36,757 nucleotides of DNA from Pseudomonadota bacterium (GCA_002747395.1 PDPE01000014.1:1-36757), one strand, 5' to 3'. Positions 27,327 through 35,754 are shown, counted from the stretch's first letter. Numbers and translations are program-made. Notes: generated by a model not told the origin, from the sequence alone.

Positions 27327-28112
27327 ATGGATGAAGCGAACAAAAAGAAATTGCAGAACGAACTGAATGCGAATAGCCACGAACTTTTCATTATGACTGC
27401 CGAAGAGTTTGCGCAGTTTAAAAGTCGTATTGCTTCTGTGGCTACACTTGACAATGCCAAAACAATCGCGGGTTATGTGGCTCCTGCCATGGATGCAGCG
27501 ACCGTGGTCGGACAAGTCAGGGAGTTTGGCGCAGGCGGTCGGATTGTCGAAAAAACCATAGGTGGCAGGCGCTATGTAATTCTGAAGGGTTATCCGGGTT
27601 TGCGCAAAGCTCTGAAGGGGACGCGCTACCTGGCCAACAACCCTAAAATCGTATCTATGGCAATCGGCAAGGTCGGGGTTGCCAAAAGCATCTTGCATGG
27701 AGCAAAAATCACGGTTTTTCTTACCGTGCCGATCAACGTGCTGAAATACCTGATCGATGAGCAGTCCACACTTGGTTCTTTGATCGGTACCATCGCGTCA
27801 GACCTGGTAAAAGTCGGTATTTCGTCTGCACTGGCTGCCGGTGCGGCTGCAGCTGTCGGGGTGCTGACAAAGGTTGCCGCAGGGCCTTTGGTCGCTGCCT
27901 TGTTTGTTGGTGTGGCCACCGCGATTTTACTGGAAAAAATAGATGCCGAATTTGGTCTGACAACCGCTTTGATCAACTTTATCGATGAGACGTATCAAAG
28001 CCTCTACGATAAAACAATCGGTGAATTGGCGCGACAGTTAGTCAGGCTTGAAAACATATTGAACTGGCAGGCCAGGAATGGTGTTCCGGTGGGCAAGGGA
28101 ATATTTTACTGA
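27327..28112 (+). CDS. Putative membrane-targeting antibacterial effector with glycine-zipper segment
   Basis: The 261-residue protein has no signal peptide. It contains a long Ala/Gly/Val-rich stretch (about 151-203, e.g. GISSALAAGAAAAVGVLTKVAAG) preceded by basic KGYPGLRKALKGTRYLANNPKIVSMAIGKVG. I associate this with small cargo effectors of type VI secretion that make membranes leaky; that is recollection of family shape, not a search. No PAAR, VgrG or Rhs part is present. Support comes from the next gene, 11 nt downstream, a DUF1240-like membrane protein of immunity type. ATG 27327 has no clear ribosome-binding site. Confidence 0.5.
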   Translation: MDEANKKKLQNELNANSHELFIMTAEEFAQFKSRIASVATLDNAKTIAGYVAPAMDAATVVGQVREFGAGGRIVEKTIGGRRYVILKGYPGLRKALKGTRYLANNPKIVSMAIGKVGVAKSILHGAKITVFLTVPINVLKYLIDEQSTLGSLIGTIASDLVKVGISSALAAGAAAAVGVLTKVAAGPLVAALFVGVATAILLEKIDAEFGLTTALINFIDETYQSLYDKTIGELARQLVRLENILNWQARNGVPVGKGIFY

Positions 28113-28123
28113 TTGATCAGCCA

Positions 28124-28543
28124 ATGAACAGCCGCCACAGCAGGTGTTTCGCCTGGTTTTTTTTGTACCTCATTACCGGTGGTTTTATTGCTGCCTACCT
28201 GTATGGCGTGTACCAGCTCCAGCTCGGGCTGAGAACGAATGCAATGGAGATCATGGTGGTCAGTAATGAGTACCTGCTTTTGTTGCCGGTATTCCTGCCT
28301 GTTCTGCACGGCGTGTATTTGGTCGAACATTGGAAAAAGCCGAAGCAGCGGGGCATGTCACGCTTGTCTTTACTCGCAGGCAGCGCCATTTTCGCAACAA
28401 TACTTTTCATGGGGTATCGGTTTGAGGCCGAAACCAGAAGTGCATTGATTGCCAATGGTTATTCGGAGTGCCTGAATGAAGCGAGGCAAGGGTTAAGGGC
28501 AAGTCAGCATATTTATAAAAGGGACTACTCTCTATGTCAGTGA
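28124..28543 (+). CDS. DUF1240-like membrane protein, probable immunity protein
   Basis: The 139-residue protein has three membrane helices (about 8-30, 44-66 and 83-100) and ends in ANGYSECL...YKRDYSLCQ. That closing GYxxC ... YxxDxxLC pattern is what I recall for DUF1240 proteins of enterobacteria. An inner-membrane immunity protein would suit a pore- or membrane-acting toxin. It starts 11 nt after the toxin stop. Its own last codons overlap the start of the next gene by 10 nt, inside an 18-bp duplication. Confidence 0.55.
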   Translation: MNSRHSRCFAWFFLYLITGGFIAAYLYGVYQLQLGLRTNAMEIMVVSNEYLLLLPVFLPVLHGVYLVEHWKKPKQRGMSRLSLLAGSAIFATILFMGYRFEAETRSALIANGYSECLNEARQGLRASQHIYKRDYSLCQ

Positions 28544-28567
28544 AGCACTCTATGTCAGTGAAGCACT
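28532..28567 (+). repeat. Exact 18-bp duplication of a start codon
   Basis: CTATGTCAGTGAAGCACT occurs twice, 28532-28549 and 28550-28567. Each unit contains ATGTCAGTGAAGCAC. The first also supplies the stop of the upstream gene (TGA at 28541-28543). The copies are identical, so the event is recent or maintained. Confidence 0.95.
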
Positions 28568-28983
28568 TTTTCTTTCTTTTCCTGTTCCTGGTTGTCCCCG
28601 GGACGTCGTTCGCCAGTTTTCTCTGCACCGCGACCAGTGACAATTATCGTGATATGCCAGATGGCCTGGTGTTCTCCAGGGAGGCGGCCCTGCGCGGCGC
28701 ACAAGGCACAGAGGGAGGCCATCAGTTACTTCACCAGGATGGCCGGTATGCCTATTCACTGGTAGCAGGCCAGGTAATGAAAGTCGGCAACGGGCCGACC
28801 GAGTTGAAGGACTTCTACGTTGAGCTCCGCTCGATTGCATCAGGTACAGTCATGCGTGCCAGGAGTGGCAGAAATGATAATCCCCGGCACGCCCAACTGG
28901 AGTTAATCACCTACGCCAAAGACAGTTTTTTGTACGATGGCATACTCCTGTTTAGTTGTAAACAGTATTTGTTTGGGGAATAG
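28534..28983 (+). CDS. Small secreted protein, third gene of the toxin/immunity cassette
   Basis: A 149-residue protein starting MSVKHSMSVKHFFFLFLFLVVPGTSFA, a Sec signal peptide with its first six residues duplicated. AAAGGG at 28518-28523 supports the first ATG (28534), and a second ATG at 28552 would also work. The mature part has two cysteines (near residues 31 and 143), consistent with one disulfide, and no recognised domain. It overlaps the immunity-like gene, so it is probably co-expressed. A periplasmic second immunity protein is possible, as inference. Confidence 0.6.
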   Translation: MSVKHSMSVKHFFFLFLFLVVPGTSFASFLCTATSDNYRDMPDGLVFSREAALRGAQGTEGGHQLLHQDGRYAYSLVAGQVMKVGNGPTELKDFYVELRSIASGTVMRARSGRNDNPRHAQLELITYAKDSFLYDGILLFSCKQYLFGE

Positions 28984-29135
28984 TCGTTTTCCACCGGCAC
29001 CAGAACTGATAAAACCTCGCCCGGGTTGAAAATCGTACCAACACTTTTTGCATTTGCGTGTTTTTCCGGGTGTTTGGTGCAAATCAATATCTATTGTCTG
29101 TATGGCAGACAATGTTAACTATGGAATTTGTTATT

Positions 29136-29621
29136 ATGAACGATCAGGCATTTCAAGACTGTTACCCCGAAGAACTCAGCCATTGCTATGGGTGTGGCAG
29201 TAACAATGCGGAGGGGCACCAATTAAAAAGCTACTGGCTTGATGAGGATAGGGGTGAAACAATTGCCCGATTCACACCCAAAGCTTGCCATATGGCAATA
29301 CCGGGCTTTGTCTATGGTGGTTTGCTGGCCTCTCTTATTGATTGTCATGGTACTGGCAGTGCCGCTGCTGCTGCATACCGGGCCGAGGGGCGTGAAATGG
29401 GGTCATTACCCGCACTGCGCTTTGTAACCGGAGCCTTGAATGTCAGCTATCTGGCTCCGACCCCAATGGGAGTTGAGCTTGTGCTTCACGGAAAAATTAC
29501 CGAAGTAAAAGAACGCAAGGTGGTCGTTGAAATAACCCTCTCTGCCAATGATGCCGTTTGTGTCAAGGGTACTGTCATTGCCGTTAAAATGCCGGAAACA
29601 ATGGGGCAGGCCAGCGCGTAG
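29136..29621 (+). CDS. PaaI/hotdog-fold thioesterase
   Basis: Hotdog thioesterases of this type hydrolyse acyl-CoA. From the ATG at 29136 the 161-residue product starts MNDQAFQDCYPEELSHCYGCGSNN, with the family's GCG-NxxG motif, and continues with PGFVYGGLLASLIDCHGTGS, the active-site helix with catalytic Asp. LNVSYLAPTPMGVELVLHGKI is the following strand pair. The frame is open back to 29058, but that extension lacks a start signal. The substrate is unknown. Confidence 0.82.
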   Translation: MNDQAFQDCYPEELSHCYGCGSNNAEGHQLKSYWLDEDRGETIARFTPKACHMAIPGFVYGGLLASLIDCHGTGSAAAAAYRAEGREMGSLPALRFVTGALNVSYLAPTPMGVELVLHGKITEVKERKVVVEITLSANDAVCVKGTVIAVKMPETMGQASA

Positions 29622-29819
29622 TTGTTGTCGGGTTTGAGTGGCGATGACAAGTGGTATTCAGGAGCAGTCGGGTTGGATATGGATAATCTGAAAAAAGGAG
29701 AATTGGAATGGTCAGTCCTTTTTTCAGTTCTTTTCCGCCAAACGGTTGCATCAACAGTTAGTGGGGTATCTTGCCGCTTTTCATCAGCTCATCAGCGCCC
29801 CGCGTTTCATCGGCGCCCA

Positions 29820-32800
29820 CTAATTCAGGGCTTCCAGTAATACAGGTTTGTGAACACCAAATCCTTGTGCCTTATCGACTCCGATATCACCAAGAAGCCC
29901 GAGTATCTCATCGTTTTCAACAAACTCTGCTATCGTCTGCATCCCCATGAAATGGGCGAGATCGTTGATGGAGCGAACCAGAGCCTCATCTTTTTTGTTG
30001 TTGATAATATTGCGAATGAATACGCCATCAATTTTCAGCAAGTCTACCGGCAATCTCTGTATATAGGCATAGGAGGACAACCCTGTTCCAAAATCATCGA
30101 GCGCAAATTTGCAGCCTTTTCTTTTTACAGCCGCGATAAATTCGCAGGCATCGGTGAGACTGGTAACCGCCGCCGTTTCTGTTACCTCGAAGCAGACTTT
30201 TTCAAGGGGAGCCCCGGTGTCAGATAGCTTGTCCAGTATAAATTCGAGGAATGCCTCATTTCCGATAGAGGTGCCGGACAAGTTTATTGAAAGTCCATCC
30301 AAATTGGCAACCACCCCGGGATTTTGTTCCATCCAGTCCAGTGCGTTTCCGACCACCCAACGGTCGATTTTGGACATTCGGCCATAGCGTTCGGCAGCTT
30401 CAATAAGGTTTATGGGAGGCAGTAAATTTCCCTGATTATCCTTCACTCCCAGCAACACTTCATAATGAGATTTGTTGTTGGCAGATCGAATGGGGCGGAT
30501 TTCCTGGCACTTCAAGACCAGAAATTCATCAAGCGAAGTTTCAATCCGCTTGACCCAGTTCATTATTTCATCCTGGCGGCATTGATCCTTATCGTGCAAG
30601 GCATACTCTACGATACGATTTCGTCCCTGCTCTTTGGCTAGTTCCGATGCCAGGTAAGCTTTTCGGAGAACAGAATCAATGTTATCGCTTTGCGGAATCA
30701 TTTCCCCGACACCAATGCTGACAGTGACGTAAATCAGGTTGTTTTCCCACGCAAAAGGTGTTTCCATGACGGCAAGCCGTACTCTGTTCAAACTGGAGAT
30801 AACTTTTTGTTTTTGATTTCTATAAATGAGACCAAATTCATTTCCTCCAAGACGGGCACAAATGACGTCATCTGGAACAGTTGAGCTAATCAGTCTGGCC
30901 ACGTGCTTCAGAAGGTTATCCCCGACCTGATACCCATAGGAATTATTGACGACTCTGAATTGGTCAATATCAACGTATATCACGTAGTAGCTTTCTTTAT
31001 TGGTGATGGCGTCAGCTACTGCTCTGTCAACATAACGCTCGTATTCCTGTCGATTTAATAATCCGGTCAAGGGGTCACAACTGGCCTGGCCTGCAAGGTC
31101 TTTGTAAACCGATTGCACCATGTTATGCAGTCCCTGGTCTACTATCGGTACCTGGTCTTCATCCAAAATTCTGAAACGCCCATCCTCAAGACCAGCCGAA
31201 AAATCCTCCAGCAGAATATCGACGTCCTTCAATCCGTGGCTGCTGACAAACACAAAGCGGTAAAAGTTCGTTCCTGACCATGCCAATCGCATTCTTTGGG
31301 GTTCTTCGCCTTCACCGCTATACTCAATCCAGTCTCCGATGGATAAACTGACTGCTTTTCTTTGCCAGCGGCCCACCACCTTGAGTTTTTCGGAGGTGGA
31401 CAGTTTTTGAACTTCCTCGGCTCCCTCGCCTGTCCAACGGTAGGATTCCACATCCAGCCATTCAGGCTCAACCTGCTCGAACAGGTGTTTTTTCAGTTGG
31501 TCCAAAACCTGTTTATAGCCGGTTTGTCCGGAGGTCGTCAGCTCCCTGTCCAGCATTTGCAGCAATGTCGGTGCTTCCAGGTCAATCTCGAATTCGCAAG
31601 ATCCGGGGTAAGGGAAGGCGTCACCACCTATCCAGTGCAGCAAGATGTCAATAACGCGGATCGACTCCTGCCAGGATTCACTCTGTTCCCCTTCACGCAA
31701 AAGGGTAATTACCAAATAGTGTTTCCACCCGGCGTTTTCGATAAAATCAAACACCACTCTCGGAATCCGCTTGCCGGTGATCCGCTCCGAAATCGCGTCG
31801 ACAACATTTTTTCTGGCCTTGGCCAGTTGTTGCTGGCCTTCATAGGCTCTGGCAATTCTGTCAAAGTTACGCGCAAAGGCTTTTTCCTGACGCTCGACCA
31901 GCACACCAACTTCTTCGAGCAAATCACCGAAAATGGTGTTGTCGCCCTTGTAGTGATTGATTACCCGGCTGGTAAAAGCTTCCAATAGCCGATCCAATCT
32001 TCTATTCGCACCTGGCTTCACCGGCCCGAGTTTACCCAACTGATTGATAAATCGCCGAGCCGGATGCTCGGCGTTACCAAAAAAGCTGCTATCGAGCAAG
32101 ATCACTTTAAGCATTGCCAATTTGAGTTTCTCAATCCACTGTTTTAGACCATCGCTTACACCTTGCTGGTGCTGCATGGACTTAAAAAGTTGATCGGTAA
32201 TGCGAATGATGTCCTGATCCTCACCAGCTATAGAGCGGCCGCCGGCCTCGACGGCCAGCACACTGTTTAGCTGATATTCAAGAGACTTTCCCTTAAGTCG
32301 ATTCGCTTCCTGCCGGTTTTCGAGTAACTTCTGCAGGCTTGAGACTGCGTTGACCAAAGCATCTTTTTCCAGATCACCGACCAGGCGAGCATCGGCTTCC
32401 AGTTTGACAAAACGGTGCGAGCTATCCGATAACGTTCCTCCCTTGCTCACGGATGTGTTCAGATTAATCAGGTTTCTCAGGGTTCGGGTGGTCAATTCAA
32501 GCCGCTTTTTGCTCAAGCCTTCGACAGTCTGCACCTCTGCGGAGGTAAATGGTGAGGTTAGAAAGCCGTAGGGCGCTGCACTGAAGCCCACTGCCCCTGG
32601 TAAAGGCTGGATATGAGGATTCGAAGACAAAGCGACTGTTGATACATTGTTCGCAGGGATCAGATTCGACTGCTCCCTGGTTTGCTGCAAGTGGTGAGGC
32701 AACGTGTGATGCGCCTCTACCAACACCGGCTTCCCGGAACTGTTTTCGCCTTGCCCCTTATCATTGGCAGAACCCGAAGCTTTTAACGGGTCAGGTGAAT

Positions 32801-33863
32801 CAGACGGCGGGTTAGCAGTGACAGAAGAAGATGTTTCTGGCTCAACCTGGATACCAATGCGTCGGGCTCCTGCTACCAAAACGGCGTAGATATCCTTCAA
32901 TTCATTCTGAAGGACACGACCAACAGCTTTAAACATCACCGGTTGGGTCGCTGACGGCAGCTCCAGGTTGTTAAATACGGTACTTAAGGTTTTTACTATG
33001 TTTTCCGGGCCTACAGGGCATGACTGGACATCGAATTTCTGGCCGCTGACATTCGTTAGAATATCTGCGATTTTGCCAAGATCATGCCCGAGTTCATTCT
33101 CAATGGTACGAATCGCCACATTGACAGCCAGCCAGTCTTCAAAGGCATCTTTGTCTAACACTTCCAGCTTGATTTGTGATGTGTTGTCCTGTTTATCTGG
33201 AATCGGAGGTGGACTGTTCTGGTCAATTATGGCCGCGAGCCGGTCAATTACTTTTTGGCTTACTTGATCCGCTATCCAGGCTCCCCGGCGATCGATCATT
33301 TGAAATGACAGATCGTAATCCGCACGCAGCCGGGGATCTGCAGTTGCATTGATCTCTGACAGCAGTTTTTCGCACACGGTTTTGAGGGTGTGTTCCAGAG
33401 CGATAGGTAAACGTTGCAAGATTACCTGACGATAGCCGGTGATCAGTTTGTGCAGAGTGTTCGACCCATAACGGGAACGGCTATTGCTGACAGGGTTTGA
33501 TGCAGTGTACTGACGACATTTTTCATGGTAATCGGTCATCTGCTTCAACAATGCCAGTGTTGACTCAGAAATGGAATGAAATTGCAGCCCGACCATGCCG
33601 CGGCTTTGGTGCCTTATTTCTGCGATAATTTGCAGGCGTTTGTTGCCAAATTCAGGGCCAATACTGAGCTGGACATCGACCAGGGTGCCAAAGGTGACAC
33701 CATCCAGCCCCTCCGGTTGATGGCCGCCATGAGAAACCAGCTCGACCAGCAGACCACCGGGACAGAAATCGTGTACCAGACATCCATATACCCGATTGGC
33801 CACCACCAGGTCGGCTTCATGCTCAAACGGCACACGAAAATGTTGACGACGCTCCAAGCCCAA
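29820..33863 (-). CDS. PilZ - DUF1631 - GGDEF - EAL c-di-GMP protein
   Basis: The 1347-residue protein reads PilZ (about 1-110), a long DUF1631 region (about 150-900), GGDEF (about 925-1090) and EAL (about 1110-1345). The PilZ shows RRQHFR and DFCPGG, close to the RxxxR and (D/N)xSxxG c-di-GMP contacts. The GGDEF site reads GGNEF at 1006-1010, so cyclase activity is doubtful. The EAL site reads EVL at 1135 with Glu kept, and later NLSG, FEVTET, DDFGTG, LLKID and a late Gln are in place, so phosphodiesterase activity is likely. The start is TTG at 33863: a stop lies two codons upstream and AAAGGTAG precedes it. Single-gene unit. Confidence 0.85.
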   Translation of the reverse strand: MGLERRQHFRVPFEHEADLVVANRVYGCLVHDFCPGGLLVELVSHGGHQPEGLDGVTFGTLVDVQLSIGPEFGNKRLQIIAEIRHQSRGMVGLQFHSISESTLALLKQMTDYHEKCRQYTASNPVSNSRSRYGSNTLHKLITGYRQVILQRLPIALEHTLKTVCEKLLSEINATADPRLRADYDLSFQMIDRRGAWIADQVSQKVIDRLAAIIDQNSPPPIPDKQDNTSQIKLEVLDKDAFEDWLAVNVAIRTIENELGHDLGKIADILTNVSGQKFDVQSCPVGPENIVKTLSTVFNNLELPSATQPVMFKAVGRVLQNELKDIYAVLVAGARRIGIQVEPETSSSVTANPPSDSPDPLKASGSANDKGQGENSSGKPVLVEAHHTLPHHLQQTREQSNLIPANNVSTVALSSNPHIQPLPGAVGFSAAPYGFLTSPFTSAEVQTVEGLSKKRLELTTRTLRNLINLNTSVSKGGTLSDSSHRFVKLEADARLVGDLEKDALVNAVSSLQKLLENRQEANRLKGKSLEYQLNSVLAVEAGGRSIAGEDQDIIRITDQLFKSMQHQQGVSDGLKQWIEKLKLAMLKVILLDSSFFGNAEHPARRFINQLGKLGPVKPGANRRLDRLLEAFTSRVINHYKGDNTIFGDLLEEVGVLVERQEKAFARNFDRIARAYEGQQQLAKARKNVVDAISERITGKRIPRVVFDFIENAGWKHYLVITLLREGEQSESWQESIRVIDILLHWIGGDAFPYPGSCEFEIDLEAPTLLQMLDRELTTSGQTGYKQVLDQLKKHLFEQVEPEWLDVESYRWTGEGAEEVQKLSTSEKLKVVGRWQRKAVSLSIGDWIEYSGEGEEPQRMRLAWSGTNFYRFVFVSSHGLKDVDILLEDFSAGLEDGRFRILDEDQVPIVDQGLHNMVQSVYKDLAGQASCDPLTGLLNRQEYERYVDRAVADAITNKESYYVIYVDIDQFRVVNNSYGYQVGDNLLKHVARLISSTVPDDVICARLGGNEFGLIYRNQKQKVISSLNRVRLAVMETPFAWENNLIYVTVSIGVGEMIPQSDNIDSVLRKAYLASELAKEQGRNRIVEYALHDKDQCRQDEIMNWVKRIETSLDEFLVLKCQEIRPIRSANNKSHYEVLLGVKDNQGNLLPPINLIEAAERYGRMSKIDRWVVGNALDWMEQNPGVVANLDGLSINLSGTSIGNEAFLEFILDKLSDTGAPLEKVCFEVTETAAVTSLTDACEFIAAVKRKGCKFALDDFGTGLSSYAYIQRLPVDLLKIDGVFIRNIINNKKDEALVRSINDLAHFMGMQTIAEFVENDEILGLLGDIGVDKAQGFGVHKPVLLEALN

Positions 33864-34257
33864 AAAAATCTACCTTTAACGCTGAAAAAAACTTTTACCA
33901 GGCTGAACAACTCGGGAAATAAACCGGTTACTCGCCCGTCTGTTGTTTCAACAGGAACCTGCTTTCTATCTGTCATACCGGGCAGAACAATATGGCTAAC
34001 AATCAATATAGCCTGAAAACAAAATAGCCTGAAAAAAAATCTCGTAAAACAAGAGCGCAGGCGGCCAAACCGCTCACTAACAAACTGCCCGGGCCAGGTT
34101 TTCACTGTTCTGATTATTAATGATAGACCAAAAAAGCAAAGCCTCAATACAAAGAACAAGAAGCATCGTTTTCGGCCAAAGATCGGCAGCATGTTACAGC
34201 ATAGCAAGTGACGGGGGATGACCCTCCTGTTTCATTCCGATTTATCAGGGAATTACC
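33864..34257. other. Long intergenic region upstream of the PilZ-DUF1631 gene
   Basis: No gene is supported in these 394 bp. The minus-strand open frame running through it from 34207 continues into the 5' end of the c-di-GMP gene in another frame and has no family features. The region is A/T-rich and holds the 16-bp duplication at 34008-34039. A promoter for the leftward gene should be here, but I could not choose one. Confidence 0.6.
34008..34039. repeat. 16-bp tandem duplication in the intergenic region
   Basis: ATAGCCTGAAAACAAA (34008-34023) is followed by ATAGCCTGAAAAAAAA (34024-34039), differing at one base. Confidence 0.85.
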
Positions 34258-34380
34258 ATGACAGCACAAAAAATCACCACACCACAACAGCAAGCCAGGC
34301 AGGAAGTCATTAACCGCATTTTCAGATCAGGGGCAGGCCAGCCTTTCAGCATCCACTATGATGGTGGATTTTTGTATTGA
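34258..34380 (+). CDS. Short ORF, possible 5' remnant of a lost gene
   Basis: The 40-codon frame starts at ATG 34258 after AGGGA and encodes MTAQKITTPQQQARQEVI then a tail ending SIHYDGGFLY. The head looks like a normal protein N-terminus and the ribosome site is good, yet the frame ends where the toxin promoter begins. It may be a truncated gene cut by arrival of the toxin-antitoxin pair. I do not recognise a family. Confidence 0.3.
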   Translation: MTAQKITTPQQQARQEVINRIFRSGAGQPFSIHYDGGFLY

Positions 34381-34405
34381 TGCAGGGTTGTTTATAAACT
34401 ACAAT
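34377..34405 (+). promoter_or_regulatory. Promoter of the toxin-antitoxin pair
   Basis: TTGATG (34377-34382) and TACAAT (34400-34405) are 17 bp apart. Transcription would begin near 34411-34413, at or next to the toxin ATG (34412), implying a leaderless mRNA. No Shine-Dalgarno precedes that ATG. Confidence 0.5.
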
Positions 34406-34411
34406 TTGTGC

Positions 34412-34702
34412 ATGATTGAGTTACAGCAAACAGGCACGTATCGTAAATGGGAGCGGAACCTGAAGGACAAGGAGGCAAAAGCACTTATCGCCGCCCGACT
34501 GTTCAGACTGGCAAATGGTTTGCCCGGTGATGTCAAGCCAGTAGGTGAAGGTGTTAGTGAGCTAGGGATTCATTATGGGAAAGGATATCGCGTCTATTTC
34601 AAGAAGACGGGAAACACCATTATTTTGCTTCTTTGCGGTGGCAATAAAGACACTCAACAACGAGATATAAAAAAAGCAAAACAGTTAGCTCAGGAGGTGT
34701 AG
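34412..34702 (+). CDS. HigB/RelE-type toxin (HI1419-like addiction module killer)
   Basis: The 96-residue protein fits the phage-derived Gp49-like/HigB toxin family, ribosome-dependent RNases. It shows WERNLKDKEAKALIAARLFRLANGLPGDVKPVGEGVSELGIHYGKGYRVYF, ending KKAKQLAQE. The basic, RelE-fold strand pattern and length are as expected. I chose ATG 34412 over the ATG at 34358 because the promoter lies between them and the family N-terminus matches. The stop is one base before the antitoxin start. There is no ribosome-binding site, while the antitoxin has a strong one, which would favour antitoxin excess. Confidence 0.88.
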   Translation: MIELQQTGTYRKWERNLKDKEAKALIAARLFRLANGLPGDVKPVGEGVSELGIHYGKGYRVYFKKTGNTIILLLCGGNKDTQQRDIKKAKQLAQEV

Positions 34703-34703
34703 C

Positions 34704-34991
34704 ATGGCTGAACAGGTTTTTAAGTATGACTTTGCGGAAGCATTGGACACACCGGAAGCCATTGACGTTTTTCTTGATGATGCGTTTGAAACTGAAGACC
34801 CCGGACACATTGCGGAAGCGTTGGGGGTTGTGGCAAAGGCCAAAGGTATGACCAGGGTTTCAAGAGAGGCAGGGCTTAGCAGAGAGCAGCTATATAGAAC
34901 GCTTAGCCGTGAAGGCAACCCGACCATTATGACTGTCATTAAAATAATGAAGTCACTGGGGCTATCCCTTACATTCAAGCACAGCTCATAA
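34704..34991 (+). CDS. HigA-like HTH antitoxin
   Basis: The 95-residue partner carries the HTH of the addiction-module antidote family near residues 50-85 (MTRVSREAGLSREQLYRTLSREGNPTIMTVIKIMKSLG). Its N-terminus (YDFAEALDTPEAIDVFLDDAFETEDP) is the usual toxin-binding arm. CAGGAGG lies 6 bases before the ATG and overlaps the toxin's last codons. Antitoxins of this type usually repress their own promoter. Confidence 0.9.
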   Translation: MAEQVFKYDFAEALDTPEAIDVFLDDAFETEDPGHIAEALGVVAKAKGMTRVSREAGLSREQLYRTLSREGNPTIMTVIKIMKSLGLSLTFKHSS

Positions 34992-34999
34992 ACAGGATT

Positions 35000-35047
35000 G
35001 ACCGGAACAAGAATTACCCTCTTGCCTGGCCTGACTGGTCTTTTTTT
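35000..35047 (+). terminator. Possible terminator after the toxin-antitoxin pair
   Basis: CAAGA and TCTTG (35008-35012, 35020-35024) form a small stem enclosed by GACC (35000-35003) and GGTC (35037-35040), followed by seven T (35041-35047). The pairing is interrupted, so this is moderate evidence. Confidence 0.4.
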
Positions 35048-35134
35048 AACCTAAGCTCAATTTTGCGTTTTGCCCCACCATTTAAATCCCTACCTGGCTG
35101 TTTTCTGACCTAAGCCCAATTTCGGGCTTTGCCT
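35036..35134. repeat. Imperfect 38-bp direct repeat, about 60 bp apart
   Basis: The stretch from TGGTCTTTTTTT at 35036 through AACCTAAGCTCAATTTTGCG and a GCC end near 35074 recurs from TGGCTGTTTTCTG near 35096 through ACCTAAGCCCAATTTCGG to 35134. These are diverged copies in the non-coding stretch beside the antitoxin remnant. Confidence 0.65.
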
Positions 35135-35173
35135 TCTGTAAAGAGCATCACCCATTGAACAGCCGCAAACTGT

Positions 35174-35404
35174 TCAGGTGCAGAAGTGCTCAATCCTTGC
35201 CAGCTCTTTTGCGGCATTCTGTTCAGCTATTTTCAAATCATAAGCACTTTGCAAGTTAAGCCAGCTTTGTGCGTCACCACCAAAATAACGCGCCAGGCGC
35301 AAGGCGGTATCAGCGGTTACCCCGCGCCGTTCGCGTACAATATCGTTAATGTGCGAAGCAGGCACACGCAGGGCGATTGCCAGCGCGTTGGCACTTTGAG
35401 ATAA
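35174..35404 (-). pseudogene. N-terminally truncated HigA-family antitoxin
   Basis: Leftward from 35404 the frame reads LSQSANALAIALRVPASHIN and then DIVRERRGVTADTALRLARYFGG, ending WLNLQSAYDLKIAEQNAAKEL. This is the C-terminal three quarters of a HigA/VapI HTH antitoxin. The usual opening (HPGEILLEEFL) is missing, and a TGA at 35405-35407 blocks the frame. A start at an internal GTG (35365) would give 63 residues lacking part of the HTH. No partner toxin is visible. Confidence 0.8.
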
Positions 35405-35711
35405 TCAGGAAATAAAGCCGGACAGCACAAAATTGCGGTGTCCTCCTGCTGATAACCGGGGAATCAATGCCTGTGGTCAGCGTGTCGCATGAAGGTACGA
35501 TGTCGATTTTGGACACCGTCCCGAATTGGAACCTGTTCAGTTTGAGGCCGAAGCGGGATTATCCCGTAATGGTGTTCCTGCTTATGGGAGGCTGGCAACC
35601 GATGGCTGGGAAAATATCTGGCTGGATGCTGGGTAAAGTGGGCAACCAATAATCCGGCATTGATTATTGGTGAAATCTGCTTACATATCGCTTACACGAA
35701 CTCCAGAAAGC
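35405..35711. other. Gene-free stretch between antitoxin remnant and tRNA fragment
   Basis: No gene is supported in these 307 bp. Open frames of 61 codons on each strand (35464-35652) have no start signal or family features. It is probably scar sequence from past integration and loss. Confidence 0.5.
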
Positions 35712-35737
35712 AAAAAGGCCAACCGTTAAGGTTAGCC
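35712..35737 (-). terminator. Terminator of the tRNA fragment, leftward
   Basis: On the minus strand GGCTAACC and GGTTGGCC form an 8-bp stem with one G-T pair around TTAAC, then TTTTT (35712-35716). It lies 18 bases after the tRNA 3' end, as expected for a native tRNA gene terminator. Confidence 0.65.
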
Positions 35738-35754
35738 CGAGTGCTTGTTTTTAT

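Noticed and set aside
29622..29840. 72-codon frame after the thioesterase
   Set aside because: No ribosome site; it runs into the 3' end of the opposite gene, and the TTAGTGGG/CCCACTAA arms nearby enclose a loop too long to call.
33614..34207. 197-codon minus-strand frame
   Set aside because: Overlaps the PilZ start in another frame, and its composition is Phe/Arg-rich without a domain.
35464..35652. 61-codon frames on both strands
   Set aside because: No start signals and no family features; probably scar sequence.
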